Assembly (NCBI GenBank): GCA_013365365.1
Contig: JABVXU010000386.1
Coordinates: 1 to 52,083, forward strand
From: Cruorifilaria tuberocauda
Taxonomy: Eukaryota; Nematoda; Chromadorea; Rhabditida; Onchocercidae
Reading direction: 5' to 3'
Length of the DNA: 52,083 nt
Under the pieces are notes generated by a model, which was given only the letters and a program-made list of their open reading frames with translations, ran no database searches and was not told the DNA's origin. The stretch's first letter is position 1; every line of letters begins with the position of its first letter. The position numbers and the translations under genes were made by a program. Below, piece by piece: positions 35,701 to 47,900 of the stretch.

Positions 35701-38700
35701 TTCCTCCGGCTGTGGTGCTAAAGCCATTACTGGAAGAAAGGAACTAAGTCCTTGCAGCATATAATGTCCAGCAAGATATTCCGGAGTTGCACCTAAATAA
35801 TTTTTATATTGATGATGAGAGCAAATCTCGTTAGTTCCATTTAAATCAACGACAAAAGTTATGAATTTGTACAATAAATGCAGCGAAAAACATACCAACA
35901 GGAACTTGACTATCATAAACAATTAAGCCAATTTTTGTCCATTCTGCTGCTGGATCAACATTCATCCCTCTTAAAAAAATAATTTTTTTTGAGTTTAATC
36001 AATACAATTATGGTTGAAGAAATAACTACTGCTTTACTTCACTTTTTTCTTTGTTTTTAACTTCAGCCTTAGCAGTGATGTTTCATTTATATTTGTTTCT
36101 TGCTCATCTTTTTGACTGATTAAAGCACATCTCTATCTGTCACGGCATAAACACGAATACCAATCAGTTAACAGACTAAATATTCAATCTGAACAAATTG
36201 AAATTAAATTATTTTGAATGAAAAATTTGAGGAAGCATTTACCGATTAATAAGATTTCTCGCCAATTCAGCACGTCGGGTTTTCAGTGAATTTGCCCGTA
36301 TGATTACGGGTCGCGGTTGTTCGTTTGCTTCCAGAAATTCTAATAACTGCAACAGAAAAATTATTAACAAGAGCATACTATTTCAGTGAAAAATATAAAA
36401 TTATGGCATTTCTGATTATCAAATGGTATTTTTTGTATTATTTTTTAACATTGGTAGCACCAATCTTCTGAATTATGTTATAAGAAATAAAATACATGGA
36501 TTTTGATTTGATTATTGTGTTATATTCACGTGTTAAAATAAATTGTGGATATTTCAATATCCAAAGAAACATTAAGTAAAGCGAAAAGTTACAATTAGTT
36601 CGTGTAGATTTATTTGCTGATGACAACTCTCGCAAAGTTAAACCCATAAATTATGCCATTTTTCATTAAACATCCGTGGATAAGGAAGGTATAAGGTCTT
36701 TATAAAGGTCATAAATTATAAAAATATGAATATAACAACGTAAAATAAATTTTTAATATAGAAATACTTGTCTTTATAACATAAAATGAATACTTACTTC
36801 TGTCCCATTCGGGAAAATATCCATGAATTTCTGTATTAAATATTCATTATAACCGTAATAATTGCAGAGATCTTTTGTGAGAACAGAAATATATTCTTTT
36901 CGACTTCTAAAAACATCTTCAGAAAAGTAACAGAAATAAAATACACGTGATTATCGTTTTTAAGTATAGTGGAAGTATTGCAATTTAAATTTTAAAAATT
37001 AGAAGACAAAATATGCACTATTCTACTTTTGGATAGGAAGCGGTGGAAGAAGAAAATGAGTAATTTAATTATTAAAATAATGTCATGAAACAATTTCTCT
37101 AATGAAAGCATAACATATAAAAGAAACTCCATTATACTGATTTTACAAATAAATTAAATGTACCGGTTTGGGTCACGTCGACTTTTGAAATCACCAAGTA
37201 CTTGGAAGACGTCTGAGATACGTTGTTTTATAATTTTTAAATTAGGTGTCTGTTTCAATTCATCCTCGATTTCTTCAACTGATGGCAATTTATAGCTTTC
37301 CCCGCTTTCAATATTTAATAGCAGCTCATCATCAGCGAATTTCCTAAAAATCAAAAGCAAAATTTATTATAATAACTCCAAAACTCTTCTTGAATAAATT
37401 GTTCTATTTCACGAAAATGAAATAAAATTGGGAAGATATTTACTTTTTTACCACCTTAAAATTATCTACTGACATACTTGATCCAAAAATTAATACAATG
37501 TTTGAAAAATTTCTTTGGAAATCTCGAATGGTAACTAACTCGTCACTTTCCTTCTTCTTTTCCAATCTACGAGCTTTTTTTTCTACTGGCAAGTCGTCTG
37601 CATCTGTTTCCGATAGATCACTTGAGGAAAAATAATCATTTTCTACGTCATTATCCCTTTCCTCAGCTGAAATTAAGCTTTCACTATGATTTCTACAAAA
37701 AATTTACTACTTCTCAAATTAATGTGAAATCCCAAATTCATCTCCTTATTCATGTCTGCTGCATTTAGAAAAAATTTTCGTGCTCCAATTTTCTATCATA
37801 ATTTCAAAAATGGATTAATGCACAACTTCTAGTTTAACGTCTAAAACTTTTGAAACATCGAGAAAAACTAACAAGCTGTATTTAAACCCGAAAAGCCTTC
37901 TCCAACTATATCGCCATTCTGAAATTCAAAATGCATTTAATCGAAGGAAGTATTGTCTGCTAATCAATTTAAGATAGGATGATGATAGTAATGCTATTTT
38001 GAAACGTTTCATTTAAATGAAGTATCAGTGAGGAGCAGCTGCAGATGAGGAATAATATTACGATCATTCAAAATGACGTAATTAAATTGCATAACACAAC
38101 AATAATTTACTTCAAATAAGAGCATCTTTTCTGCATTCAGGTTTTTTGTATTCTCTTTCACCTCTTTCGCTGTCCGATTTTTTCGAATTTTTTTGATCGA
38201 CACTCCTCCTATTGAAGAATCCTAAAAATAATTCAATTAGTTAAAATTTTAATTCAAATGTTGCTCCTAATTTCTATTTTGTGCTTATAATAGAGTTTGT
38301 GCTTATAATAGAGATCTATTATGTTTGCTTATTGTGATTATTATCAGAAGTGTTTTGCTGAAGAGCGTGGTGGAATTGAAGTCAAACAATTTATGATTAG
38401 AAGAGGATTCGAAGTAAGCGAAAAGACGTAGCTAAAATTAATTTATTAATTCAACTTAAAAAACTAAGCTGAAAATACATAAGCATACGATCCGAGAAGA
38501 ACAATTAGAACCAAATTTAGGAAGGCAATCAAAAAGCAAATCAAATCTCGACTATTTCCTACCTTTTTTTCTTCAACTGATTGCTTCCTTTTCCTTTTGC
38601 TAGCTTTAGAATTCACATTTTCTTGAATCTATAATTATTTTCCAGTTGAAATATCTAATTTAACTTACCAAATTATCATTTTTATCAATTAGCAAACTAT

Positions 38701-39658
38701 TATTATACAAATAGTGAAATGTACTACATAAAAGTACTGACTGATTTATTGCTCTTTATCCTGAAATATCTACTAATGGCTTGACGAACACTTTCTTATA
38801 ACACAAGAGTGCTCCACCAGACGTTAATTCATTTGCTTTCCAGGTGGAACAGAAGCAAAGCAGATATTGATCAGATTGAAAATATTTAGACTATATCAGA
38901 TAAAAACCATAATGTACCAGACATAGTGATATGCAATAAAAGCTTTATGAAAATCCAACAAATAATTTGGAAAATTCAATCATTTCACCTTCTGAGTAGA
39001 CTGCTGAGTATTTTTTGCCTCCATAATAAGCTCTTTCTTATTTGTGATAGTTCCATTCTTCCCCAGCCTCTTTTTTTTCTCCATTCGATTAGCAAAACCA
39101 ACACGTCTAAGTTGCTTCTCAGTTAACTTATTTTCTTCCAAAACCATCTGAAAAAATTATGCAGTCAATAAAATGTACACAGTTCTATTAGTAATCAAAA
39201 AAATCATTTTGGAAAAATTAAATCCTTTTTGCAGAGGAATAAATTCATACTTCATGATTGGATTTCAAACGATTAATAAATAATCTTTGAAAATCGAAGA
39301 ATCCATTGAACATATTAAGTTCAAATTCAACATGATTGTAATTGAAACATGATATCATAGATATTGATGATAATGCTTGAAAAACTTACAAATAGAACAA
39401 TGAAAAATCCTTGTAATTTAGCACCTTGAAGCATTACTTTACTAACATATAATTTCGATGTTTAATATTTCTTCCTTATTTTTCTTCTGAGACACTCGAC
39501 GCACTCTGTTGCAATATCACTACGTATGAAGATATTAAAATTACCTTATCAGATGAGACTAGCTTCGTTACTTTTCGTTTTTTCAATTTTTTTTTCTTTG
39601 TGCACACAAGAGAATCAGCCATTTTCTTATTTTCAACGATTTCTTCAATTAACACCAT
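32770..39658 (-). CDS. NOP2: NOP2/NSUN1 rRNA cytosine-5 methyltransferase
   Basis: Nucleolar enzyme that methylates a cytosine of large-subunit rRNA with SAM and is needed for 60S assembly. Exons on minus: 39658-39545, 39147-38989, 38628-38563, 38221-38111, 37918-37888, 37666-37474, 37343-37164, 36906-36798, 36346-36243, 35969-35896, 35792-35605, 35377-35272, 34993-34791, 34552-34455, 34388-34268, 33896-33803, 33349-33300, 33202-33131, 32934-32770, for about 745 residues. The N-terminus is Lys-rich and acidic. The core has [31 protein letters not shown], the SAM motif [10 protein letters not shown] (about 415), DAPCSGTG (about 486) and the catalytic YSTCS (about 542), then [21 protein letters not shown] with FFVAKFKK. 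The tail is basic ([13 protein letters not shown]). Uncertain: the donor of exon 37666-37474 (GTCAGT, or GTATGT nearby) and exon 37918-37888. Exon 2 begins with ATG right at a TTTTTTCAG, so that may be an alternative start. Confidence 0.93.
33513..33569. repeat. Intronic 26-bp hairpin with 5-nt loop
   Basis: Arms 33513-33538 and 33544-33569 pair over 26 positions. Twenty-four are Watson-Crick and two are G-T/T-G, which stay paired as wobbles only in plus-strand RNA. The loop is TTCAC. It lies in the NOP2 intron 33350-33802, antisense to the gene if the plus strand is transcribed. A tiny inverted-repeat element or a regulatory hairpin is possible. Confidence 0.8.
38278..38313. repeat. Perfect 18-bp tandem duplication
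   Basis: TTTGTGCTTATAATAGAG occurs twice in a row without a mismatch, in a NOP2 intron. It is probably a recent slip duplication. Confidence 0.9.
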
Positions 39659-40703
39659 TAATCAGTAGAGCAAGATCTGGAAGTAACGAATATCTTATGC
39701 GGAAAACAATGTTCTTGCTTCGAATTAAGCGGAAAAAGTTACGCGGCTATATTAATTGAATCAAATTTACTAACTGTTAACCAGTCCTCCCACCTGCCCT
39801 GTAAAACTTTTAGGAACAAAAGCTTAAATACCAATGTATTTAACTGCAATGTTATGCGGAACTTTTCAACCGTAACTACTGCTGTTGCACGAATCCATCA
39901 AATAAAATCTAATTTAAAAACTTGATGCTAACGAACTGGTGCATATTTAAAAGAAAAAAATTATTTCAATAAGATCGAATAATCATGTACTGCCATGAAA
40001 TAACAATAATCACAACAGCATTAGTAACCATAAAAGTGGTAACCAAATGGAAACAAATATACATTTATTGCCATTTATAATTTTATCACAACCAAATCAT
40101 CATGATTAACAATCTTAATATCAAACAATAATAAAAACATATGACTTTTAAAAGCAATTCAACAACAGTAGACTTTGTTCGCCTACGATATTTATTTTAA
40201 TGAAATGACGATTGAATGAAATTATCGCTAGCTTAGAAGATCATTTATCAATTAATTTAAGCTGTTTTTCAATAAAAGATAATCGAAATAAAGCGCTACA
40301 ACGGAATTATTTAACTGTTCCTAAATAGAGAATCATTGATTAGCGGCAGCGCTTACTAGAAGTGAATATCATATTAATTATCACATTTTTAACAGTACAA
40401 AATAATAAGCAAATAAAAGGTTCTAGCCAATAAATATCGAAATATTAAAAATCTAATTATACAAAAGTTTCTAGTCATTTATCGAAAAAACAAATGATTT
40501 CCTTTCACATTACTAGCTCCTTACGGTAGGAAAGGATTAAAAACCGTACTTTTTTTGTTGAGAACTAAGAGGTCAAACTAAGAAATTGATAAAAATTTAT
40601 CGCTTCTAAAAAATTGGTTTTCCAAACCAATTCATTTGAATTCCCCGCGACTTACCTAATAAGCAAAAAATATAACTACACAATCTCACACATAAATGAA
40701 TCT
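39659..40703. other. Intergenic between SEC61B 3' end and NOP2 5' end
   Basis: Both neighbours are on the minus strand, SEC61B upstream. On the minus strand TTACTTCCAG ends about 22 bases before the NOP2 start at 39658 and may be a trans-splice acceptor. Otherwise I see no gene. Confidence 0.55.
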
Positions 40704-41130
40704 TCAGTGATGTGAGCGAGTGTACTTGCCCCAAATGTGTAGTATGAAAACAGAAGCTATGAAAACCAGACTCATAACGAGCACTGGGACTGGTCCAATT
40801 TTCAGACCGGTTGCATCTTCCGTATAAAAACGCCATAAACCACCAGTACCTACGCCACCACGTGCTGAACGTCCTAAACCTAGAATCAAATATATTTACT
40901 TCAAAAAAATTAATTATCAATTAAAATGCGGTAAAAAACACATAATGATGTATGGGCCGAAGAAACAAATAAACAAATATCTTTCAACTTCTGGAAAACG
41001 AGAAACAAGAATTAAGAGAAAAGTTCATTAAAAAATGACCCCCAGAAGGACCACCACGTCTTTGCCGCACTGTAGCTCCTCCGGAACCAGCTCTTGCTGC
41101 ACGTCCTGGACTACGACCTGTATCAGACAT
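40704..41130 (-). CDS. SEC61B: SEC61 beta subunit of the ER translocon
   Basis: Tail-anchored small subunit of the Sec61 protein-conducting channel in the ER membrane. Two exons on minus, 41130-41040 and 40879-40704, give 88 residues (human 96). The cytosolic part is Gly/Ser/Arg-rich ([20 protein letters not shown]). It is followed by the family hallmark [19 protein letters not shown] and [20 protein letters not shown], the single membrane segment near the C-terminus. The short lumenal tail is WGKYTRSHH. The intron donor is GG/GTCATT, an unusual base at +3, but the frame and phase (G plus GT) fit exactly. The acceptor is TTCTAG. Confidence 0.97.
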
Positions 41131-44100
41131 ATTCGAGCTTCCCAAATTGAAATAACTGAAATTTGACCAAAATTCAACTAAAGAAGGATACCTGCACGCA
41201 TATCAAATGTCAACTACTGGTAAGAAAACATCTGTTAAAAAAAGATGGTATTCACACGAAACAATTAATCTTACTAGGGACCATAACGACTTATGGTACT
41301 TCATATCATAAAAATATTACGTAATCCACTATATAAAGGATTTTTTAATGCACCACACAATACATATCCTCATGCATAATGGACTATAGAAAACCTCCTA
41401 ACATTATGATCAATTAAGCGTCACAACAATAGAGATCTCAAATTATAGATAAGTGTTATAAATATTCTATTCTCTTATAAAATTTCGCTGTCATTATAGT
41501 ATGAATAGATCACTCACCTAGAAATTATTATAAACAGACTATTGCAGATTATCTATAAACATTTTAAAATCGTGGTATTCACATTATGGTATAATTAATC
41601 ATTAATTCGACATAACGAATCCCTCACTTTACTGTAAATTTCTTATATTCTTCTGAATATTCTCGAAATGAAAATTCATTGCAACTGGAAATAAATACTG
41701 CGGAAGGAAGCTAACAACTATAAATTTTCCTATAAATAATTTATCTTTAATACGAAAGCTTAAATTTAGATAGCTTAAATACTAGTACCATCAAAGTATT
41801 AAGCTCAAATAACAGTTGAATTAAAGTGTTAACCCTCTTCATTCTCTCCTTTCAGCTCCTTTTTCTATTTCTCTTTTTCTCTCATTTTTCTAATCTACTC
41901 TTGCTCAAATGTGAAATTTAACAAATATTCTATTAAATTATAACTTAAGATCAGTTAAACGATCCACTACTATTACAACAAATTACTAAATCATCACCAA
42001 AATTAACTCAAATATTTCGAGTCAATAGCTCTATCTAACTGGTTGAAAGAACATTTGTATTTGCATTCTCTAATCGTTTTATATACGTAAACCTGAATTC
42101 CCACTTGGAAGAAAATTAAGTTATTCCCTACAGAAAATTCAATTAATTCACTTATAGCAACATATGGCAACATTGCAGCACTTTCATAAGATCATCGGCT
42201 CAATTTTTATTTTCATTTAATCTTTTTATACAATAAAGTTATGGCTCCCGTATATCATTCATCGGTTATTATTTGCTTGTTCTTGATACACTCTAGTTTA
42301 TCAGAATCGTGAAATAAATACAAAATAAGTCATGCAAGGATAATTTCTGATAAATACTTAAAAGCAGGTCCGATGAACATTTCAAGAATTTACACATATG
42401 GACCATTTCAATCGTCATTGAAATTGAAAGCAATTATCTATTCGATATTATGCTACGTAGATGTCATTAAGCATTCCCACTTCCTTAGATAACTCTAATT
42501 ACCATTTTCGTTTTTACACTTTTTTATATAATAAAAGAAAACTTGAAAAACAGATGCAAGCTGCTTTTTCAAATTAACTTAATAGACCACTGCTATTATT
42601 TCAATTTGTTCTCATTTTTTATTGTTCTTGCAATTGATGGCAGTAATATTCAGCCTGATTAAACTCCCTTCTAGCTTTTTCTAATTATGTCGTTCAAGTT
42701 TACTTATAAACTTCAACCTCTCTGGGCAGTGCACAGAGAAAGTTTTCAGCCAGCTATTTTCATTCTTTTCAATCCATCCTTTATCGCGCATCTTAAATAT
42801 TACTGAAATCAACTACGCTAATAAACCACTTCCGAAATGATAATTCTTTATTTCCTTCTTTTGCATCTGCTGCATTTTCCACCGCCTTTCCAAATCATAG
42901 TTAAAAATACCACAAGCCGCACAAACCAAAATTATCACAATTTACTCACTATAAAAGTATGTCTCTAGTAGAGATAGAACTACATGATTAATATGATCCA
43001 GCTTCAATCTTCCGGACGAATACAGCACATATTTATCTATTTTACTTTTTCAATATCAAATACCAACAGATGTCTTTGATTCACAAAGCAGGATCAACAA
43101 CATATTCAAATAGCTAACAAACAAAAATTCCGCGATAAAAATCTCTTTATTATTTGGTTACCTGACAGCTTCTAGTTTTTTAAAAAAAAATTAAAATTCA
43201 GAATTATTGATGGAAGTATGGTTAAATTTACGAAAATTTCAAATTAACTGAATAAAAAGTAAGTTAACATTTCTGAATTTTATAGAAAGTAATTAGTCTA
43301 ACAATATGAGACTAATTTTAGTAAACCTTTCCTCCTATACATTACCAATTGGAAATACAGACCAAAAAATAAAAGGTAATCTTAATAGAAAAACGCATTA
43401 TGATAGACAGGACAGCAATTATTAAAGTGAATGGTTTTTAGATCACCCTATTACAGGAGGAAATATGTTTAAGCTTTCGAAAGAGAAAATATAAAATCTG
43501 TTACCAATTGTTCCACTTAATCTACCTTATGTCCTATATATTAATCTACCATGTCAAGACCATGTATTTTAAAGTGATTTCCACTTTAATCATAAGGCAT
43601 GATATTACAAAAGCAATTTTTTACTTTCCGAATTTCCACATATAATTCCTTCGATTTATTTCAATCGTACTTTAGCGATATCTGTTTATAAAAATGCAGT
43701 GAAAAAATAAAATACTACAGGTACAACGATGAAGACAATGTGGGGCATACTGCTTTGTTTGGTACCGATTTCCTGCCTTATTCCTAACACGAAAAGATAT
43801 GTTGCTATTCAGCAAATTTTTTCCTCTTTGCTAGCAATTATAGTATTTTCGAGACAAATTTTAACATAATTTAAATCGACAAAGAAACGACAAACTATTT
43901 TACGAACAACAAAGCCCAAAATGCAATTCGAGAATAAGGGATTCAAGCCTTAAGTTTAATTTGTAATTTCAATATATCACAATTTTAATCCAACTTTATG
44001 CCATTATTCATTTACTAACATACTCCCCTAGTGAGAAAAAAATCAAAAAAGAAAAAATAGTCCAATGAATCTTTAAAAGGATATAAATTTTATCTACACC

Positions 44101-44962
44101 ATAAAATGCTTACTATTCGATATAGTTAAAATTTATCAACAATTTTGATTTTAGCAAAGCGGTTCCTGAAATTGTTTTTTCACTCCGGTCCAATGTTTCT
44201 TATCACGTTATCAAAAAACTTATCAAAGATTAATCGAACAACTGCATTTCTGGCAATACTGACTACAAATAAAGAAGATATTCACTAGGGTTGTAAAATT
44301 ATTCAAATAGAAATTTAGAATAAAAGCTATAATTGAGTGTATGATTGAAAAGAAGAAACAATTTCACGAGCCGTTCAATTCTCAAAATTTCTAACTGTAG
44401 CGCAAAATCTTATGCCCAGCAAAGTTTTGTCCTTCACATTGCACGCGGTGCATTCCGCTAACATTAGTTTTTGTAAACGAAAAATACAAAATAAAATCTA
44501 CTACTCACAGGGAAATAACTTATATGACAACTTATATCCATAATTGAAAGAATGCCAAAAAAACTACAATAACTGATCTGTAACAGCCCTCAAGCGGACG
44601 TGTTTCACGTTTGTTGCAAGAAATGTTGGCGAAGGGATTTTAAGTCGTTCTAGATTGTTAGCTTAATATTACCACGTATTCCTAAGTTCAATGACGTAAA
44701 CTTGTCTCTTACGAAGATTCTGCACTACGCTGATTAGAGTAATGTTACGTCAGAAAGAACTAGTGCAACTATTATATGGATTCAAAAGATTCAATAATGG
44801 CAATAGAACTTATTGTCAACGTTAAATTCTAATACGTGTTTGAATTTGTGTCTAATTCTTATATTAGGCTGTCTAATAGAACCGTCTGTATTATGGAAAA
44901 TCATTTGTTAATTGCAATATCTACTCTCTTCATCTGATAGCAAAGTGTTAAACTAATTTATA
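41131..44962. other. 3.8-kb divergent intergenic region SEC61B / HDAC
   Basis: 5' flanks of SEC61B (minus) and the deacetylase (plus). It is mostly AT-rich. The 500 bases before the deacetylase (about 44400-44800) have a more balanced composition and may be its promoter. A short frame with a signal-peptide-like start at 43729-43869 is listed separately. I see no other gene. Confidence 0.55.
43729..43869 (+). CDS. Possible short secreted peptide, signal-peptide-like N-terminus
   Basis: A 46-codon frame starting MKTMWGILLCLVPISC and followed by LIPNTKR. It has a basic residue, a hydrophobic core and a small-residue region as in a signal peptide, and a KR dibasic pair. CTACAG lies eight bases before the ATG and could be a trans-splice acceptor. 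There is a second hydrophobic stretch later and a TAA stop. I found no convincing downstream exon, so this may be chance. Confidence 0.2.
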   Translation: MKTMWGILLCLVPISCLIPNTKRYVAIQQIFSSLLAIIVFSRQILT

Positions 44963-47900
44963 ATGAAAGATATAACAGAACGAAGGATATCAAAAATGGA
45001 AAAGCGGAAAGTATACTTTGGCACCGATAGGACGATGTTGCAGCACCGATGTGAATGGGATTATCATCTGGAACACCCCGGAAGACTTGGTGCTGTTCTA
45101 GCTAAACTTGAGGTTTTCGATAATTTAGTTCTTTTGTTTTGCAAAATTTTTTCAGGTTGTTGATTTTCCCTTTGATATTAAATAAAATTTTGAGTATAGC
45201 TTTCTATGTTAGAGATTCAGGATTTCCTGTTATCTCAGCAGGTTTAATGGTGCTTCATATAGTATTAACGTTCTATTGTATTTCTAATTTGAAAGTCTAC
45301 AAAAACGTGAGAGAGATGAAAATCACATTCTTATGATATTAAAGAGCCGGAATTCAGAATTCGGGTCTGCTGAATCGATGTATAGATTTGAAATCCAGGA
45401 AGGCCGATTTGAAAGATCTTTGTTTGGTTCATAGCCAAATGTACATTGAACGAATTGCGGAAACACAAACCATGAATCTTGTAGAGTGTTTTTTCTTTTT
45501 TTTTAAAATAGGTGTATTCAAAAAGTTGATTGATGCTCTTTCCGTGGTTACTTCCACTTTAACTTCCACTTTTCAAAAAAGATTCTCTGAGATAATGATT
45601 AGATTTTTTGATTCTTAAATTAAAAGAAAAAATTTCTTAAATTAAAAAATGGTTTCTTGAAATTTTTCGTCATATTTAGAAGAATTAGTGCCATATATAC
45701 TTTATTACCTAATTGTCATGTTGATTTTACGGAATTTGTCTATTAAAATTTAGGAAGAGCTGGAAAAATTTGCTTCAACTTTTGATGATGTATACTTCAA
45801 TAATTATTCATATGAAGCAGCTGTGATAAGTGCTGGCATTTCGTTGCAGGCTATGGAGGCTGTTCTTTCCGAAGAAAGGTTTGATAATAGAAAGCGTAAA
45901 AAACTTAGCATCGATTAAAAAAATTATAATATGCTGAAACATATAACGATATTTAGTGTTGAAATTGTTATCAAGCATCATTAATGGATATATTTGGATA
46001 AGAATTTATGTCAGTTAGATAATTCAGAAAATATTATTTCTACTTCCTTTGTCATTCTCCAATTAGTTCATAATAAAAGTTTGTTATTGAATGCTTAAGA
46101 AAGAGTTCGTCGTTCGCGGCAATTCGACCACCAGGTCATCATGCATCACGCGATAAAGCATGTGGTTTTTGTATATTCAATAATGTGGCTATTTGTGCAA
46201 AAAAGGTATTCCAAGCAACCGATTTGTTTTTTTGTGTAATTTTGCGAAAAATTTTATTAACTGCTTGAAGCATTACTGTGTTGTTTGAAATTCGAACATT
46301 TATTGATTAAGAGGTTAGTAACTTATGGATAGTTTTTAAAAATGTGGAATGACAATATTTTCTATTTGATCAAATCCGACCAAGAAATTCTATAATTAAA
46401 CATGGTAAGATTGCAACTTTTCTTAGGCGGTAGTCTTAATATCTGTAGCATCGAGTTCTTTAATTTCAGTCATTTCTCTCTGTTTTTGTTTAATTTAATG
46501 GAAGTCAATTATCACTGTTTTTAGGCGCGAACTCTCGGTGTAGAAAAAGTTTTAATAATTGATTGGGATGTCCACGCTGGTCAAGGAACACAATATGCCA
46601 TAGCGGATGATCCGAAAATTAAGCTGATATCAATACATCGTTATCAGTATGGTCTATTTTGGCCTTATTTGCCTGAAAGTGCTATTTGTCATGAATGCAA
46701 GTTTCTTTGTTCTCGTATTTTAGAGAACTTATCTATAAGGTTTTTGCGATAAAATTGGAAATAATTTATGCTGAATCAACTTTCAGACGAAAATACGATC
46801 AATGTGCCTTTGAATGAAATTGGTATGGGTGATTCAGAATACATCGCTTTCATTCAGCATTTCGTTGTCCCTATAATTCACGATTTTATGCCGGGTTTAA
46901 TTCTGGTATCATGCGGGTTTGACGCAGCCTTTGGTATATACTGCTACTATATAATAATTTGTTCACTTAGCAGCACTTTCAATTACAGTTTGATGAAAGA
47001 TCTATTGTATTATTATTATTAGGTGATGAAGAAGGAAACATGAATGTAAGTCCCGCTGGGTACTACTGGATGACTAAATTGATTGTTGATACTGCTGACA
47101 AAGTTGGCTCGCCATTATGCATGTTGATGGAAGGTGGCTATTTTATCGATAGTGTTGCATACGGTGCTCAATTTTGCATAAATGTAAAGAATTTTTGGAT
47201 TTTTTCTTTAAATAATTAATGTTAAAATTTCTCTATATCACTCTTAAACGATTTGTGTTTAGCTGTATTATATATGCTTTTGCGTTGTGTAATTAAGGTT
47301 GTATTATAAGAATTTTTCTTCATTTCTTTCATCTCCGAAACATATATTGATGAAATTGACATGTCATTGCAAAACAATGTGAAGAAACGGATTTCATTGT
47401 TTGCAAAGAGATCTCAGTTAACATCAGTGTCTTTTACTTTGCTCCTCCAGGCTTTGCTTGGCGACCCAGGACCAAATATTCAATTGGGATTGTGTAATAA
47501 TATTTTCCTTCATTCACTACACAATTCAATTTTATTTCATGCCCATGAATTCCCAAGCCTTCAGCTTCTTGCTAACGTTACCTGCCATGTAAGAACGCGC
47601 TATTTTGTTCCAAAAATAACGGTACGTTGTCAGTTTATGATTTGATTTGTTTTGTAATACTTCTCTCCACTTCATTCACTAAGTTTCTGAAATTGCAAGT
47701 TCAAGCGAAATCAACCATTGAAATTTAGGAAAAGACCGGCACACTATCCTTTAGAAAACTTCTGCGGTCAGTGATCCCGAAATATGTTTGGAATTATAGA
47801 TTTCAATGATTTAATTTTTGAAGTATTGATTCGAATTTTTCCAGCCAATCAACCCTGAATACAAATATGAAAAAGTATCAGATGGGCAAGACGCTCTGTA

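Noticed and set aside
45139..45618. Plus-strand frames inside the deacetylase introns
   Set aside because: They run on from exons through valid donors; catalytic-domain alignment requires splicing them out.
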